Positions 48,426-56,270 of a DNA stretch of 64,000 nt are shown here, piece after piece (position 1 is the first letter of the stretch; each line of letters opens with the position of its first letter). The position numbers and the translations under genes were made by a program. This DNA is from UBA1046 sp012511325 (GTDB lineage: Bacteria; Bacillota; Clostridia; Saccharofermentanales; DTU023). The notes beneath the pieces were generated by a model that ran no database searches, was not told the DNA's origin, and saw only the letters and a list, made by a program, of their open reading frames with translations. Location: assembly GCA_050951925.1 (NCBI GenBank), contig JBMNJZ010000001.1:124001-188000 (forward strand), in the 5' to 3' direction.

Positions 48426-49517
48426 ATGAATAATAATTTTGCCGATAGGCTGCAAGAGCGCATTGACGAAATGAATAATCCGACCTGCCTGGGTCTGGAT
48501 CCGATGCTGTCCTATCTGCCGGAAAGCCTGCTGCAGAAATACGATTGCCGTCAGGAGGAGGGCATTTACCTGGCGCTCAACAGCTTTTGCAGCGATCTGA
48601 TCCTGGCCGTAGCGGATATTATCCCCGCGATAAAACCGCAAATGGCTTATTTTGAACAGTACGGTCTCGGCGGTCTTTCCGCCCTGCAGTCGATCATCAA
48701 TCTGGCCAAAGACCAAGGTATGCTGGTGATTCTCGATGGCAAGCGCAATGATATCAGCAGCACGGCGGCGGCATACAGCAGAGCATATCTCAGCGCGTCC
48801 GAACCTAACGATCATGATTTGAATACCCCACAGGCAAGCATCGCCGAACAGGGTAGTGAAAAGTCAAACAGCGCAGAGCATGAGAATTGCAAACCAAACA
48901 ACCCCGAGCAATACGCCCAGGATCAGACTAGCCGCAAACCTGACAACTCCGGCCAATCTAGTCAGGAACAGACCAAGGCTTTCCTCGCTGCCGATGCCCT
49001 CACGGTCAACGGCTATCTGGGCAGCGACGGGATCGAGCCTTTCCTGGAGCACTGCCGCACACACGGCAAAGGTATCTTCGCCCTCTGCCGCACCTCTAAT
49101 CCTTCCGCCGGCGATCTGCAGGATCTGGAACTGACTGACGGCCGCCTGGTCTACGAAGCGATGGCCGATCTGATCGCCGCCTGGGGCGAAGATCTGATAG
49201 GCACATCAGGGATAAGCTCAGTCGGTGCCGTCGTGGGAGCTACCTGGCCGGAACAGGCAGCCGCCCTGCGCCGGCGCATGCCCCGCTCGTTCTTCCTGAT
49301 TCCCGGCTTCGGCGCCCAGGGCGGAACGGCAGACGACGCTGTAGCCGGCTTTGACCGCAGCGGCCGCGCCGGTATTGTCAACGCTTCGCGCTCGCTGATG
49401 CTGGCTTGGAAAAAGCACGGCCCGAATCACAACGCTTTCGCTGCCGCCTGCCGCCGGGAGGCTATCGCCATGCGTGACTCCCTGCGGGCAGCTCTGGCCG
49501 CGCACAGAAAGGACTGA
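48426..49517 (+). CDS. pyrF: Orotidine 5'-phosphate decarboxylase (PyrF subfamily 2) with a 60-residue disordered insertion
   Basis: Makes UMP from OMP. The catalytic segment ILDGKRNDI (about 102-110, Lys106), the substrate motif LGLDPML (22-28) and the C-terminal FFLIPGFGAQGGTADDA are intact. Between SRAYL and AFLAADALTVN lies a hydrophilic insertion (about 124-183) rich in Gln, Asn, Ser, Glu and Pro. It includes two imperfect copies of a 15-residue unit (KPNNPEQYAQDQTSR and KPDNSGQSSQEQTKA). The reading frame is preserved, so the insertion is probably a tolerated surface loop. A 177-base spacer separates it from pyrC. Confidence 0.93.
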   Translation: MNNNFADRLQERIDEMNNPTCLGLDPMLSYLPESLLQKYDCRQEEGIYLALNSFCSDLILAVADIIPAIKPQMAYFEQYGLGGLSALQSIINLAKDQGMLVILDGKRNDISSTAAAYSRAYLSASEPNDHDLNTPQASIAEQGSEKSNSAEHENCKPNNPEQYAQDQTSRKPDNSGQSSQEQTKAFLAADALTVNGYLGSDGIEPFLEHCRTHGKGIFALCRTSNPSAGDLQDLELTDGRLVYEAMADLIAAWGEDLIGTSGISSVGAVVGATWPEQAAALRRRMPRSFFLIPGFGAQGGTADDAVAGFDRSGRAGIVNASRSLMLAWKKHGPNHNAFAAACRREAIAMRDSLRAALAAHRKD

Positions 49518-49519
49518 AA

Positions 49520-50392
49520 ATGTGCCAGGATAACAAGCCTTCTCTCAGACATCAAGGCAGTCTCCTCGGAAATGAGCGGCTGTCCGACAGCACCCATCTG
49601 CTGACCATCAAAGCCCCAGAACTAGCTTACGCAGCCCGTCCCGGTCAATTCGTCCAAATCAAAACCTCTCGCTATCTGCGCCGCCCAATCGGCCTGATGT
49701 CCGTCGATCGCGAACAGGGCCTGATCCAGCTCGGCATCCGCCGCGTCGGCCCGGGCAGCAACGAACTCTGCGACCTCGCGCCCGGCATAGCCGTCGATCT
49801 CGTCGGTCCTCTGGGCACAGGCTTCAACCTGGGGCTATTTGGCGAAGGCGCCTGCGAAACCGGTCCGGCGCACCTGGTCACAGTCGGCGGCGGCACCGGC
49901 TTATTCCCTCTGCTCTATCTGCTGGAGGAGGCCGCCGGGCAAGGAATTCCTACCACGGCGATTGCCGGTTTCCGCAGTCCGGCAGAGGCTATCTTGCAAG
50001 AGAGAATGAGAGCTACCGCAAAACGGTGTATCTTCGCCTCGGACACCGGCGGACTGGACTTCACAGGTCATGCCGGAGAAGCGCTGACCTCAGTACTGGA
50101 CACATGGCACCTGCGCCCGGAACAAATCCTGATCTGCGCCTGCGGCCCTGCCGGCTTGCTGGAGAATATCGCTTTGCAATGCCTGGAACGCAAAATACCC
50201 TGCCAGGTCTCACTGGAGGCAAGGATGGCCTGCGGTATAGGTGTCTGTGTCGGCTGCTCGATTCCGGTCTACTGTCACAACGGCGGAGCAGAAACAGCAG
50301 AAAGCGAGACCACCTACGAACGCTGTTGTTATGACGGTCCCGTATTCCCCGCCGCCAGGATTGTCTGGCCATCCCGGGGCGGGATTTGGTAA
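49520..50392 (+). CDS. pyrK: Dihydroorotate dehydrogenase electron-transfer subunit
   Basis: FAD and [2Fe-2S] subunit that passes electrons from PyrD to NAD. The N-terminal FAD domain has YLRRPIGLMSVDRE (about 53-66), the NAD domain has LVTVGGGTGLFPLLYLLEEA, and the C-terminal cluster ligands are in CGIGVCVGCSIPV with a further Cys in ERCCYDGPVF. It begins two bases after pyrF and precedes pyrD, forming the class 1B enzyme. Confidence 0.94.
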   Translation: MCQDNKPSLRHQGSLLGNERLSDSTHLLTIKAPELAYAARPGQFVQIKTSRYLRRPIGLMSVDREQGLIQLGIRRVGPGSNELCDLAPGIAVDLVGPLGTGFNLGLFGEGACETGPAHLVTVGGGTGLFPLLYLLEEAAGQGIPTTAIAGFRSPAEAILQERMRATAKRCIFASDTGGLDFTGHAGEALTSVLDTWHLRPEQILICACGPAGLLENIALQCLERKIPCQVSLEARMACGIGVCVGCSIPVYCHNGGAETAESETTYERCCYDGPVFPAARIVWPSRGGIW

Positions 50393-50406
50393 GAGGAAAA
50401 ATCGAT

Positions 50407-51351
50407 ATGAATCAGGATAATTCACCCCTCACAAGTAAACAAGTCAAGACTGAAGTCACAGTCGGCAACGTCCAACTTAAGAACCCTGTCCTGGCAGCTT
50501 CCGGCACTTTCGGCTTCGGCGCTGAACTTGCCCCTTACTATGATCTGTCCGGCCTGGGCGGCATCTGTACTAAGGGTCTGACCCTGCAACCGCGTCGCGG
50601 CAATCCACCTCCGCGTGTTGCCGAGACCGAGAGCGGCATGCTCAATGCTGTGGGACTGCAAAACCCGGGCGTAGGTGTCTTCGTCAAAGAAATCTTGCCG
50701 ACGATGCTGACCTATGACACGGCGATCATCGCCAATGTGGCCGGCAACAGCAAAGCGGATTATGTTGAGATGGTGCGGATTCTCAGCGCCACTGAGATCA
50801 CGGCGCTGGAGCTGAATCTCTCCTGTCCCAATGTCAGCGTCGGCTGTATGTCAATCGGCGCGGAGCCGGAGCAGGTCCTGGAAGTCGTCGCCTCCTGTCG
50901 CGCTGTGACGGATAAACCGCTCTGGGTCAAGCTGACGCCCAATGTCACTTCCATCTCTGCGGTAGCGCGCGCGGCAGAAGAGGCAGGAGCGGATGCGCTG
51001 GTGTTGATAAATACTTTGCTGGGAATGGCGGTTGACCTGAAGACGGAGCGCCCCGTGCTGCGCAATAATACCGGCGGTCTGTCCGGACCGGCCATCAAGC
51101 CGATTGCTTTGCGCATGGTCTACGAAGCGCACCGCGATACCAATTTGCCGATCGTAGGGCTGGGCGGCATCGCTTCGGCCGAAGACGCCCTGGAATTCAT
51201 GCTCTGCGGCGCCTCAGCCGTCCAGGTAGGCACCGCTTCCCTGATTGATCCGGACCTGGTTTTCCGTCTGCCCGCAGCAATGGCAGCAATCGCCGGCGCC
51301 GCCGGGCACGACAATCTCGCCCGCTACACCGGACAGCTACGTCCCTGGTAG
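50407..51351 (+). CDS. pyrD: Dihydroorotate dehydrogenase B (NAD+), catalytic subunit
   Basis: FMN enzyme oxidising dihydroorotate to orotate. Family motifs are GGICTKGLTLQPRRGNPPPR (about 44-63), LNLSCPNVSVG with the catalytic Cys near 141, ADALVLINTLLGMAVD near 197, and the FMN-phosphate loop VGLGGIASAEDALEFMLCGA. I start at the ATG at 50407 after AGAGG; a TTG at 50386 overlapping pyrK is the alternative. Confidence 0.94.
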   Translation: MNQDNSPLTSKQVKTEVTVGNVQLKNPVLAASGTFGFGAELAPYYDLSGLGGICTKGLTLQPRRGNPPPRVAETESGMLNAVGLQNPGVGVFVKEILPTMLTYDTAIIANVAGNSKADYVEMVRILSATEITALELNLSCPNVSVGCMSIGAEPEQVLEVVASCRAVTDKPLWVKLTPNVTSISAVARAAEEAGADALVLINTLLGMAVDLKTERPVLRNNTGGLSGPAIKPIALRMVYEAHRDTNLPIVGLGGIASAEDALEFMLCGASAVQVGTASLIDPDLVFRLPAAMAAIAGAAGHDNLARYTGQLRPW

Positions 51352-51438
51352 GGAAACCAGAAATGAGTAATGCTAAGAAAAGAAACCTGGCAGCCTCAGT
51401 CATAATGGACAAAGCTATTTGGAATCCGGAGGACAAAA

Positions 51439-51690
51439 ATGTCTAGGAAGAAAAAGATCACTATCATAGCGATTATTCTCGTTATAATCTTAATGTTAAT
51501 ACCGATCAAAGTCCGTCTGAAAGATGGCGGAACAGTCATGTATAAAGCAGTTCTGTACTCGTATATTGAATATAATATTATGTTAGGGGATGGTGACGAG
51601 TACTATAGAGGAAAACAATTCAATATCTTCCCCTTCAATTATATGGATCCTTATGGAAAAACACTTAGCGCACAATCTATTTCTGACTGA
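51439..51690 (+). CDS. Small single-helix membrane protein inside the pyr operon
   Basis: An 83-residue protein with an N-terminal positively charged helix (KKKITIIAIILVIILMLIPI) and a short outside domain starting VRLKDGGTVMYKAVLY, a pattern I recall from uncharacterised Firmicutes proteins. GGAGG precedes the ATG. Its last 38 bases overlap the start of pyrE in another frame. It has no evident link to pyrimidine synthesis and looks like an insertion between pyrD and pyrE. Confidence 0.7.
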   Translation: MSRKKKITIIAIILVIILMLIPIKVRLKDGGTVMYKAVLYSYIEYNIMLGDGDEYYRGKQFNIFPFNYMDPYGKTLSAQSISD

Positions 51691-52636
51691 AGCTCTGAAG
51701 ATTGCCGATCCTGATCAGCCATTCTGGTATACCTCCGGCAAGCTCGGGCCGTTTTTTATCAATACGCATTATCTCTTCGGCAGTGCCGCTGAGGCCGGCG
51801 TTTTGCTGCAAAAAATCGAAGAGTTTTGTCGGGAGCCTGAGACCATGCCGAGCAAAATTACTGCCCTTTGCCTGGAGCAGTACGAGCAGGAGCCGATCTA
51901 CCGCTCTGTGATCGACGCAGCTATTGAGGCCTTTAAAAATCCGGCCGCCGCTACGGATTTTATCTCCGGCGGCGAGAGGCGGGATTTCTTCTTCTCACTG
52001 CCGCTGGCGGCAATCCTGAACAAACCGCATCTCTCCTGCTTCAAGGACGGTCGCACTTTCTACTCCGAACCGGGACGACCGGCAATTGAAATTGCGGCCA
52101 AGGAAGATTCTGTTCTGCCGGAACAACAGGATGTGTTCGGCGGACGCCTCGGCAGCATCTGCGAAAGCTCTCCTTTGGAAAAACAGCAACCGGCGCCCGA
52201 TACACAATCCCGCAACATCCGTGAAAGCTGCCCTCTGCAGGGACAGCAGGCACTGCATATCGCCGATATTATCACAGTAGCTTCCAGTTTTTTCCGCAAC
52301 TGGATCCCGCAGATCGAGCGGACCGGAGCCCGCTTAAAGCACGCCGCCGCCATCCTCGATCGCGGACAGGGCGGCCGTGAGCGCCTGGCTGCGGCCGGCG
52401 CTACTTTGACTGTGCTCGGTACCACGGACGCCGCTTTTTTTGCCCGGGCAGTAGAACTGGGTCAGATCAGCCCTCGCCAGGCCGAACTCTGCCTCGCTTT
52501 CCTGCGCGACCCCGACCAGTATATGACTGACTTCTTGAGAGATCATCCCGGCTTTATCGCAGCTGAAATTAATAAAGGCGGCAGGAATCAGGAAAGGGCG
52601 CAGTTGGCTTTGGAAATGGGCTATGCCCGGCAGTAA
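51653..52636 (+). CDS. pyrE: Orotate phosphoribosyltransferase, atypical, with a disordered insertion
   Basis: Makes OMP from orotate and PRPP. The N-terminus (FWYTSGKLGPFFINTHYLFG) and SGGERRDFFFSLPLAAILNKPH near 105 match the long clostridial OPRT form. The usual PRPP loop (VVEDVITTG) is replaced by LHIADIITVASSF (about 201-213). Just before it sits a 50-residue Gln/Ser/Pro-rich insertion (about 150-199) with two similar units, SICESSPLEKQQ and NIRESCPLQGQQ. I start at 51653 (MEKHLAHNL), inside the end of the preceding small gene; no clear ribosome site, so coupled translation is likely. Confidence 0.85.
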   Translation: MEKHLAHNLFLTEALKIADPDQPFWYTSGKLGPFFINTHYLFGSAAEAGVLLQKIEEFCREPETMPSKITALCLEQYEQEPIYRSVIDAAIEAFKNPAAATDFISGGERRDFFFSLPLAAILNKPHLSCFKDGRTFYSEPGRPAIEIAAKEDSVLPEQQDVFGGRLGSICESSPLEKQQPAPDTQSRNIRESCPLQGQQALHIADIITVASSFFRNWIPQIERTGARLKHAAAILDRGQGGRERLAAAGATLTVLGTTDAAFFARAVELGQISPRQAELCLAFLRDPDQYMTDFLRDHPGFIAAEINKGGRNQERAQLALEMGYARQ

Positions 52637-52684
52637 ATATCGGGGAAATTACTTATTTCAACATTAGACATTATTATCTATCAT

Positions 52685-52725
52685 AGATCAGAGGAGCCTG
52701 ATCTCCAGACCTTAGTTGGTTTTTC
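52685..52725 (+). terminator. Possible terminator of the pyr operon
   Basis: AGATCAG (52685-52691) pairs with CTGATCT (52698-52704) across a six-base loop; a T5 run comes about 16 bases later. It is weak but correctly placed after pyrE. Confidence 0.35.
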
Positions 52726-52745
52726 ATCCTTAAGAATTCTTTGAC

Positions 52746-53396
52746 TCATTCGATACGATTAATCTCCAAGCAATTTAGTTCTAAACGCTTCTTCTGCTGC
52801 TCGCTTTTATTTTTTTCTAATCTTTTTTTATAGTCAACTGCTGCAGCTCTAAAGGTAGTACAACCCGTATCCAAAAAGAAACCATTTTTATTGTAAACTC
52901 TGATTGAAGAATTTTTGCCTTGGACAAGAGTCATTAAAGAGATTCCATCTAAAATTATTCTGACATCATCCGAACCATCAATATCTTTAATGGTTTCCAG
53001 CAAATTTACGGCTTCGGCTTCACCGATACCGCCACCTTGAAAATCAAGCTTTTCAGTGCCAATGAGGACATTGCCAATTATTTTGTTTTCTGCATTAAAG
53101 ATATTGTATTGTTTCATTACTATCGTCTCAAAATCAGCCGCGGAAACTATATCTGCCACGAAATGCATCCGGTCAGGCATTTCTTGCCAAACACCATTTC
53201 AAGCATCATATGGGAATTTAATGATATCCCAGAATTCATACATCTTGTGCTGAGCTAAGGAATCAAATTCATCAGAATCATTTTTCTGTTTGTTCATTTT
53301 ACAAGGAACGGCCGCCAGCACACTTGAGCTCAAAAATACAAGCAAGAATAGAACTAATATCGCAGCTATGACAGAATATAGGCACTTTTGTTTCAT
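52746..53396 (-). pseudogene. Secreted or membrane-anchored protein gene with an in-frame TGA
   Basis: One continuous minus-strand frame from the ATG at 53396 (MKQKCLYSVIAAILVLFLL, a signal peptide or anchor, with AGGGA upstream) to the stop at 52746, interrupted only by TGA at 53199-53201. Before the stop it reads HKMYEFWDIIKFPYDA and after it NGVWQEMPDRMHFVADIVSA. The downstream part reads as a normal domain ending in a Lys/Glu/Gln-rich helix. No family is recognised. TGA serves as an ordinary stop elsewhere here, so a nonsense mutation is more likely than recoding. A truncated 65-residue product, or re-initiation at 53180, is possible. Confidence 0.65.
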
Positions 53397-53634
53397 TTTA
53401 TATTCCCTAATACTGATACAGAAATCTTTCACCGGCCTCCTCGCTATAAAATTCCCCTAGTACATTTTGCCCGTCTTATTGATTAGACGTTAATAACCAG
53501 GTGAAGGTTTCCGATTGCCAAACTGAGCTGTTCTAAGGTAAAACCTTTGCAGGTGAGATGTAAAAAGAGGAAAACGATATTCCCCGCGACTGTACTTGCC
53601 AAAAGCAAAATTATTCTCTAAGATAGCAAGGCAT

Positions 53635-53710
53635 GGGAGCGTAGCTCAGCAGGGAGAGCACCTGCCTTACAAGCAGGGGGTCATCGGTTCGAGCCCGGTC
53701 GCTCCCACCA
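53635..53710 (+). tRNA. tRNA-Val (TAC anticodon)
   Basis: A 76-base cloverleaf with encoded CCA. The acceptor GGGAGCG pairs with CGCTCCC, the anticodon arm is CTGCCTTACAAGCAGG with TAC, and the T arm is GGTTCGAGCC. It lies at the left border of the accessory region with an integrase pointing towards it, so its 3' end is the probable attachment site. Confidence 0.96.
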
Positions 53711-53712
53711 TG

Positions 53713-53746
53713 AAGCCTTGTAATGACTTTATTGCAGGGCTTTTAT
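53713..53746 (+). terminator. Terminator after tRNA-Val
   Basis: AAGCCTTGTAA (53713-53723) pairs with TTGCAGGGCTT (53732-53742), including two G-U pairs, around an eight-base loop, followed by a T-rich stretch. Confidence 0.75.
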
Positions 53747-53795
53747 TATTTTCTGATACTGCATTGATACTAAGTTTTTGATTGTTCTGTGCTGA

Positions 53796-54856
53796 TTATG
53801 CCAATTCTTGAACAAGATTATCCAGTTGACCAATTAAAATATCTTCATCATCCGGGAAGAAATGCGAATAAAAGTTTAATGTTGTTGATACTTTCGCATG
53901 TCCTAGTCTTTTTGATATAAGAACGATATTAACCCCCATTGAAATCAACAAAAGGCATGAGAATGCCGGAGGCCGTGAACGTGTATAGGCTTCACTCCGG
54001 AGACTCCACAGGCTTGTTTTATGCCTTGTTCAATAAAGCGCTTTTCCCAATGGAATACATGATCATCCGGCTTAGGCTTATAACAACATTGACGATATTC
54101 CTTCAGCTGTTCAATGCAAACTTCCGGAAGCTTGATAGTCCTTGCTTCATTTGTTTTTGTAGGTGTGATTACCGGTTTTCCCTTTATTCTTTGATAAGAT
54201 TCATTTATTGTCACAGTACAGGCTTCAAAATCGAGCTTAGACCACCGGAGGGCAAGTAATTCACCCTTGCGCATGCCAGACCAATATAACAGCGTTAGGG
54301 CTGTTTTAGCCTTGATATCTTCTGTTGCATTGATTACTTGCTTGAACTCATTAAGTGACCAATACCGCATGACAGACTTTTGATCATCTGCCTTTACCGG
54401 AGGGCCAGCCTGACGGCAAGGATTATTCCTCAAGCCATAAAAGCGCATAGCATGATTAAAAATAGCTGACAACTCTTTCTGAAGATTCTGCAAATATTTC
54501 AATGAATAATCAGCTTCTAGCTTGCTGTTCTGCCATGCACGAATATCAAGGGCAGTTATCTCATTGATCTTCATATCACCAAAGAACGGCAATATATGAT
54601 TTTTTGCTCGATAACTCTTTGTCTGCAAGGTATGTTCACGGAGGCGGGGCGTTATGTCTTTAAGATACAGATAGTAAAAGGTGGAAAATAGCATGTCCGG
54701 CTGGAAGTTTTGAGAGGCAAGGAACTCAACTTCATAGGTTTCAGCGTCACGCTTCAGGGCAAACCCACGCTTTAATTTTTGCTTGCTATTACCCTCATAA
54801 TCACGGTAATAAAACTTAGCATACCATTTGCCGTTTTTATCCTTGTATGCTGGCAT
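53796..54856 (-). pseudogene. Tyrosine-family site-specific integrase, frameshifted near the 3' end
   Basis: Phage/ICE-type integrase: an N-terminal AP2-like arm domain (YKDKNGKWYAKFYYRDYEG), a SAM-like core-binding domain (about 60-150) and a catalytic domain with the first Arg in YWSGMRKGELLAL (about 194-206) and HGLRHSHA (about 292-299). The frame then hits a stop at 53945. The missing C-terminus (LLISMGVNIVLISKRLGHAK, then VSTTLNFYSHFF with the nucleophilic Tyr) is intact in another frame, ending at 53796. One base is missing at the A4 run 53950-53953. Restored length is about 353 residues. Confidence 0.9.
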
Positions 54857-54861
54857 GGGAT

Positions 54862-55398
54862 TTATATATGCTCCCCAAGTTCAAAATGAAACTCTTGGTC
54901 TAAGCTGAAATCGTGAAGAAGCTCCCAGTCTACAAGATCGATTGGTCTATTTAAAGGATTTGATGAAAAAGCACCTTTTTTCCAAACTTCATAAACATAT
55001 GGGTTGTCCGAGAACATTCTGATACTCTCGGCTAAGCGATAATATTCATACACCGCCCTAGTAGGAAGCATAATTGCCGTGCAATCATTAAGGTGTGTCA
55101 TATCATCATTGCTAGCAACATATGCGGGATAAACTAAACTTGCACCTAGTGTTATAGCCTCAACCAATTTGACAACATCCGCCCAATTATGTACTTGGGG
55201 TTGAACTGAAATATCCAATAACCAATCTGCAGAAACATCATATTTTTCGCAGATTTTCTTAATAACGTCAATTCTAGGGTACTGTTTACCGGTTTCATAA
55301 GCGTTATAAGTTGCAACACTAACGCCTATTTCTTGTGAAAAATCAACCTGACTTAACCCAGAGTTTTCTCTAATTTGTTTTAAGCGCGCAGAAAACAT
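54862..55398 (-). CDS. XRE family repressor-like regulator
   Basis: N-terminal Cro/C1-type HTH (MFSARLKQIRENSGLSQVDF, then VSVATYNAYETGKQYPRIDV, about 1-50) followed by an unrecognised C-terminal domain of about 120 residues with no HExxH or LexA-like Ser/Lys site evident. I use the ATG at 55398, just after GGGGT; the TTG at 55425 is less likely. It is divergent from a small Cro-like gene, with opposed promoters between them, so it is probably the element's repressor. Confidence 0.85.
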   Translation of the reverse strand: MFSARLKQIRENSGLSQVDFSQEIGVSVATYNAYETGKQYPRIDVIKKICEKYDVSADWLLDISVQPQVHNWADVVKLVEAITLGASLVYPAYVASNDDMTHLNDCTAIMLPTRAVYEYYRLAESIRMFSDNPYVYEVWKKGAFSSNPLNRPIDLVDWELLHDFSLDQEFHFELGEHI

Positions 55399-55440
55399 AA
55401 TTACCCCGTTTTTTACAATATTCAATATTCTTTTTATAAC

Positions 55441-55515
55441 ATTCTACATTCTTTTTAAATTCATTTCAAATAGTATAAAAAAGCGCTTGACATTATGAAA
55501 ATGCGAATATATTAT
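55441..55515. promoter_or_regulatory. Divergent lysogeny-type promoter region
   Basis: Rightward: TTGACA (55487-55492), 17 bases, TATTAT (55510-55515). Leftward: TTGAAA (55469-55464), 17 bases, TAGAAT (55446-55441). Repeated ACATTCT units near 55438-55451 and AATATTC units near 55417-55430 lie over the leftward start region and are candidate operators. Confidence 0.7.
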
Positions 55516-55548
55516 AAAAATAATAAAATTCTGAAAGGAAAAGGTTGA

Positions 55549-55743
55549 ATGTACAACGTTGAAAAAATCAGACAGTTGCTAACGGTTAAATTCATGACCC
55601 AGCAGGATTTAGCAGAGACCGCCGGAGTATCTGCCGGGACAGTCTCAAGGCTAATGTTAACAGGCAGAGCAAAGTACACAACGATTGACAAAGTAGCTCG
55701 CGCCTTAGACGTTGACCCTCAAGAACTTATTAAGAGGGCTTAA
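55549..55743 (+). CDS. Cro-like small HTH protein
   Basis: A 64-residue protein, almost entirely one XRE HTH (FMTQQDLAETAGVSAGTVSR, then DKVARALDVDPQELIKRA). AGGAAAAGG lies before the ATG and a strong promoter sits 34 bases upstream. It starts the rightward operon of the element and probably antagonises or partners the divergent repressor. Confidence 0.85.
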   Translation: MYNVEKIRQLLTVKFMTQQDLAETAGVSAGTVSRLMLTGRAKYTTIDKVARALDVDPQELIKRA

Positions 55744-55745
55744 CC

Positions 55746-55937
55746 ATGAGAAAGCAAACACCTGATTACAGCAAGACACGAATAACCAGAAGCAAAGCTA
55801 TCCGGCTTAAATGCTTAGATTGTTGCTGTCAACAAATTGCAGAAGTTAGAGCATGCCATATCACTGGCTGCCCATTATGGCGTTATCGAATGGGGCAAGA
55901 GCAGCAAGATAATTTACACCCTAAAAATGTGAGCTAG
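55746..55937 (+). CDS. Small cysteine-rich (zinc-ribbon-like) mobile-element protein
   Basis: A 63-residue protein whose core, IRLKCLDCCCQQIAEVRACH followed by ITGCPLWRYRMG, has a CxxC(C)C...CxxxxCP pattern found in many small phage and conjugative-element proteins. It begins two bases after the cro-like gene, so it is co-transcribed. The function is unknown; DNA or protein binding through a metal site is plausible. Confidence 0.7.
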   Translation: MRKQTPDYSKTRITRSKAIRLKCLDCCCQQIAEVRACHITGCPLWRYRMGQEQQDNLHPKNVS

Positions 55938-56065
55938 CGCACGATTACAAAAATGAAAGCTTGTTCAGATGATATTACCCTCTGGCGTGGTGAAACACCC
56001 AAAAACGTACCGTAGCCTACTGGAAAAACAATAAGAACCTGAACCACAAAGAAAGGATAAAGAAG

Positions 56066-56260
56066 ATGGCACTTATTGATGTAAAGGAAGTGATGAAGAT
56101 TACAAAGACGGCTGAATCCACCGCTTATCAGCTAATGAGAAAGCTCAATGAGGAAATGAGAGCCAAAGGATACATCACACTTAGAGGCAAGATAGAAAGA
56201 ACTTATCTTCTTGAGCGCTTAGGAATCCCGGAGACAGATATAACAGTCGATCAGGAATAG
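56066..56260 (+). CDS. Small DNA-binding protein, excisionase-like
   Basis: A 64-residue protein with a helix-turn-helix-like N-terminus (IDVKEVMKITKTAESTAYQL then MRKLNEEM) and a basic C-terminal strand (GYITLRGKIERTYLLERLGI), the pattern of MerR/Xis-type recombination directionality factors. AAAGGA lies ahead of the ATG. Its position between the switch region and the replication gene fits excisionase or regulator; I cannot choose between them. Confidence 0.6.
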   Translation: MALIDVKEVMKITKTAESTAYQLMRKLNEEMRAKGYITLRGKIERTYLLERLGIPETDITVDQE

Positions 56261-56270
56261 AGGTGCCTGT

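Noticed and set aside
53199..53201. TGA recoded as an amino acid
   Set aside because: TGA ends many intact genes in the window and no selenocysteine-type hairpin or family with Sec is evident.
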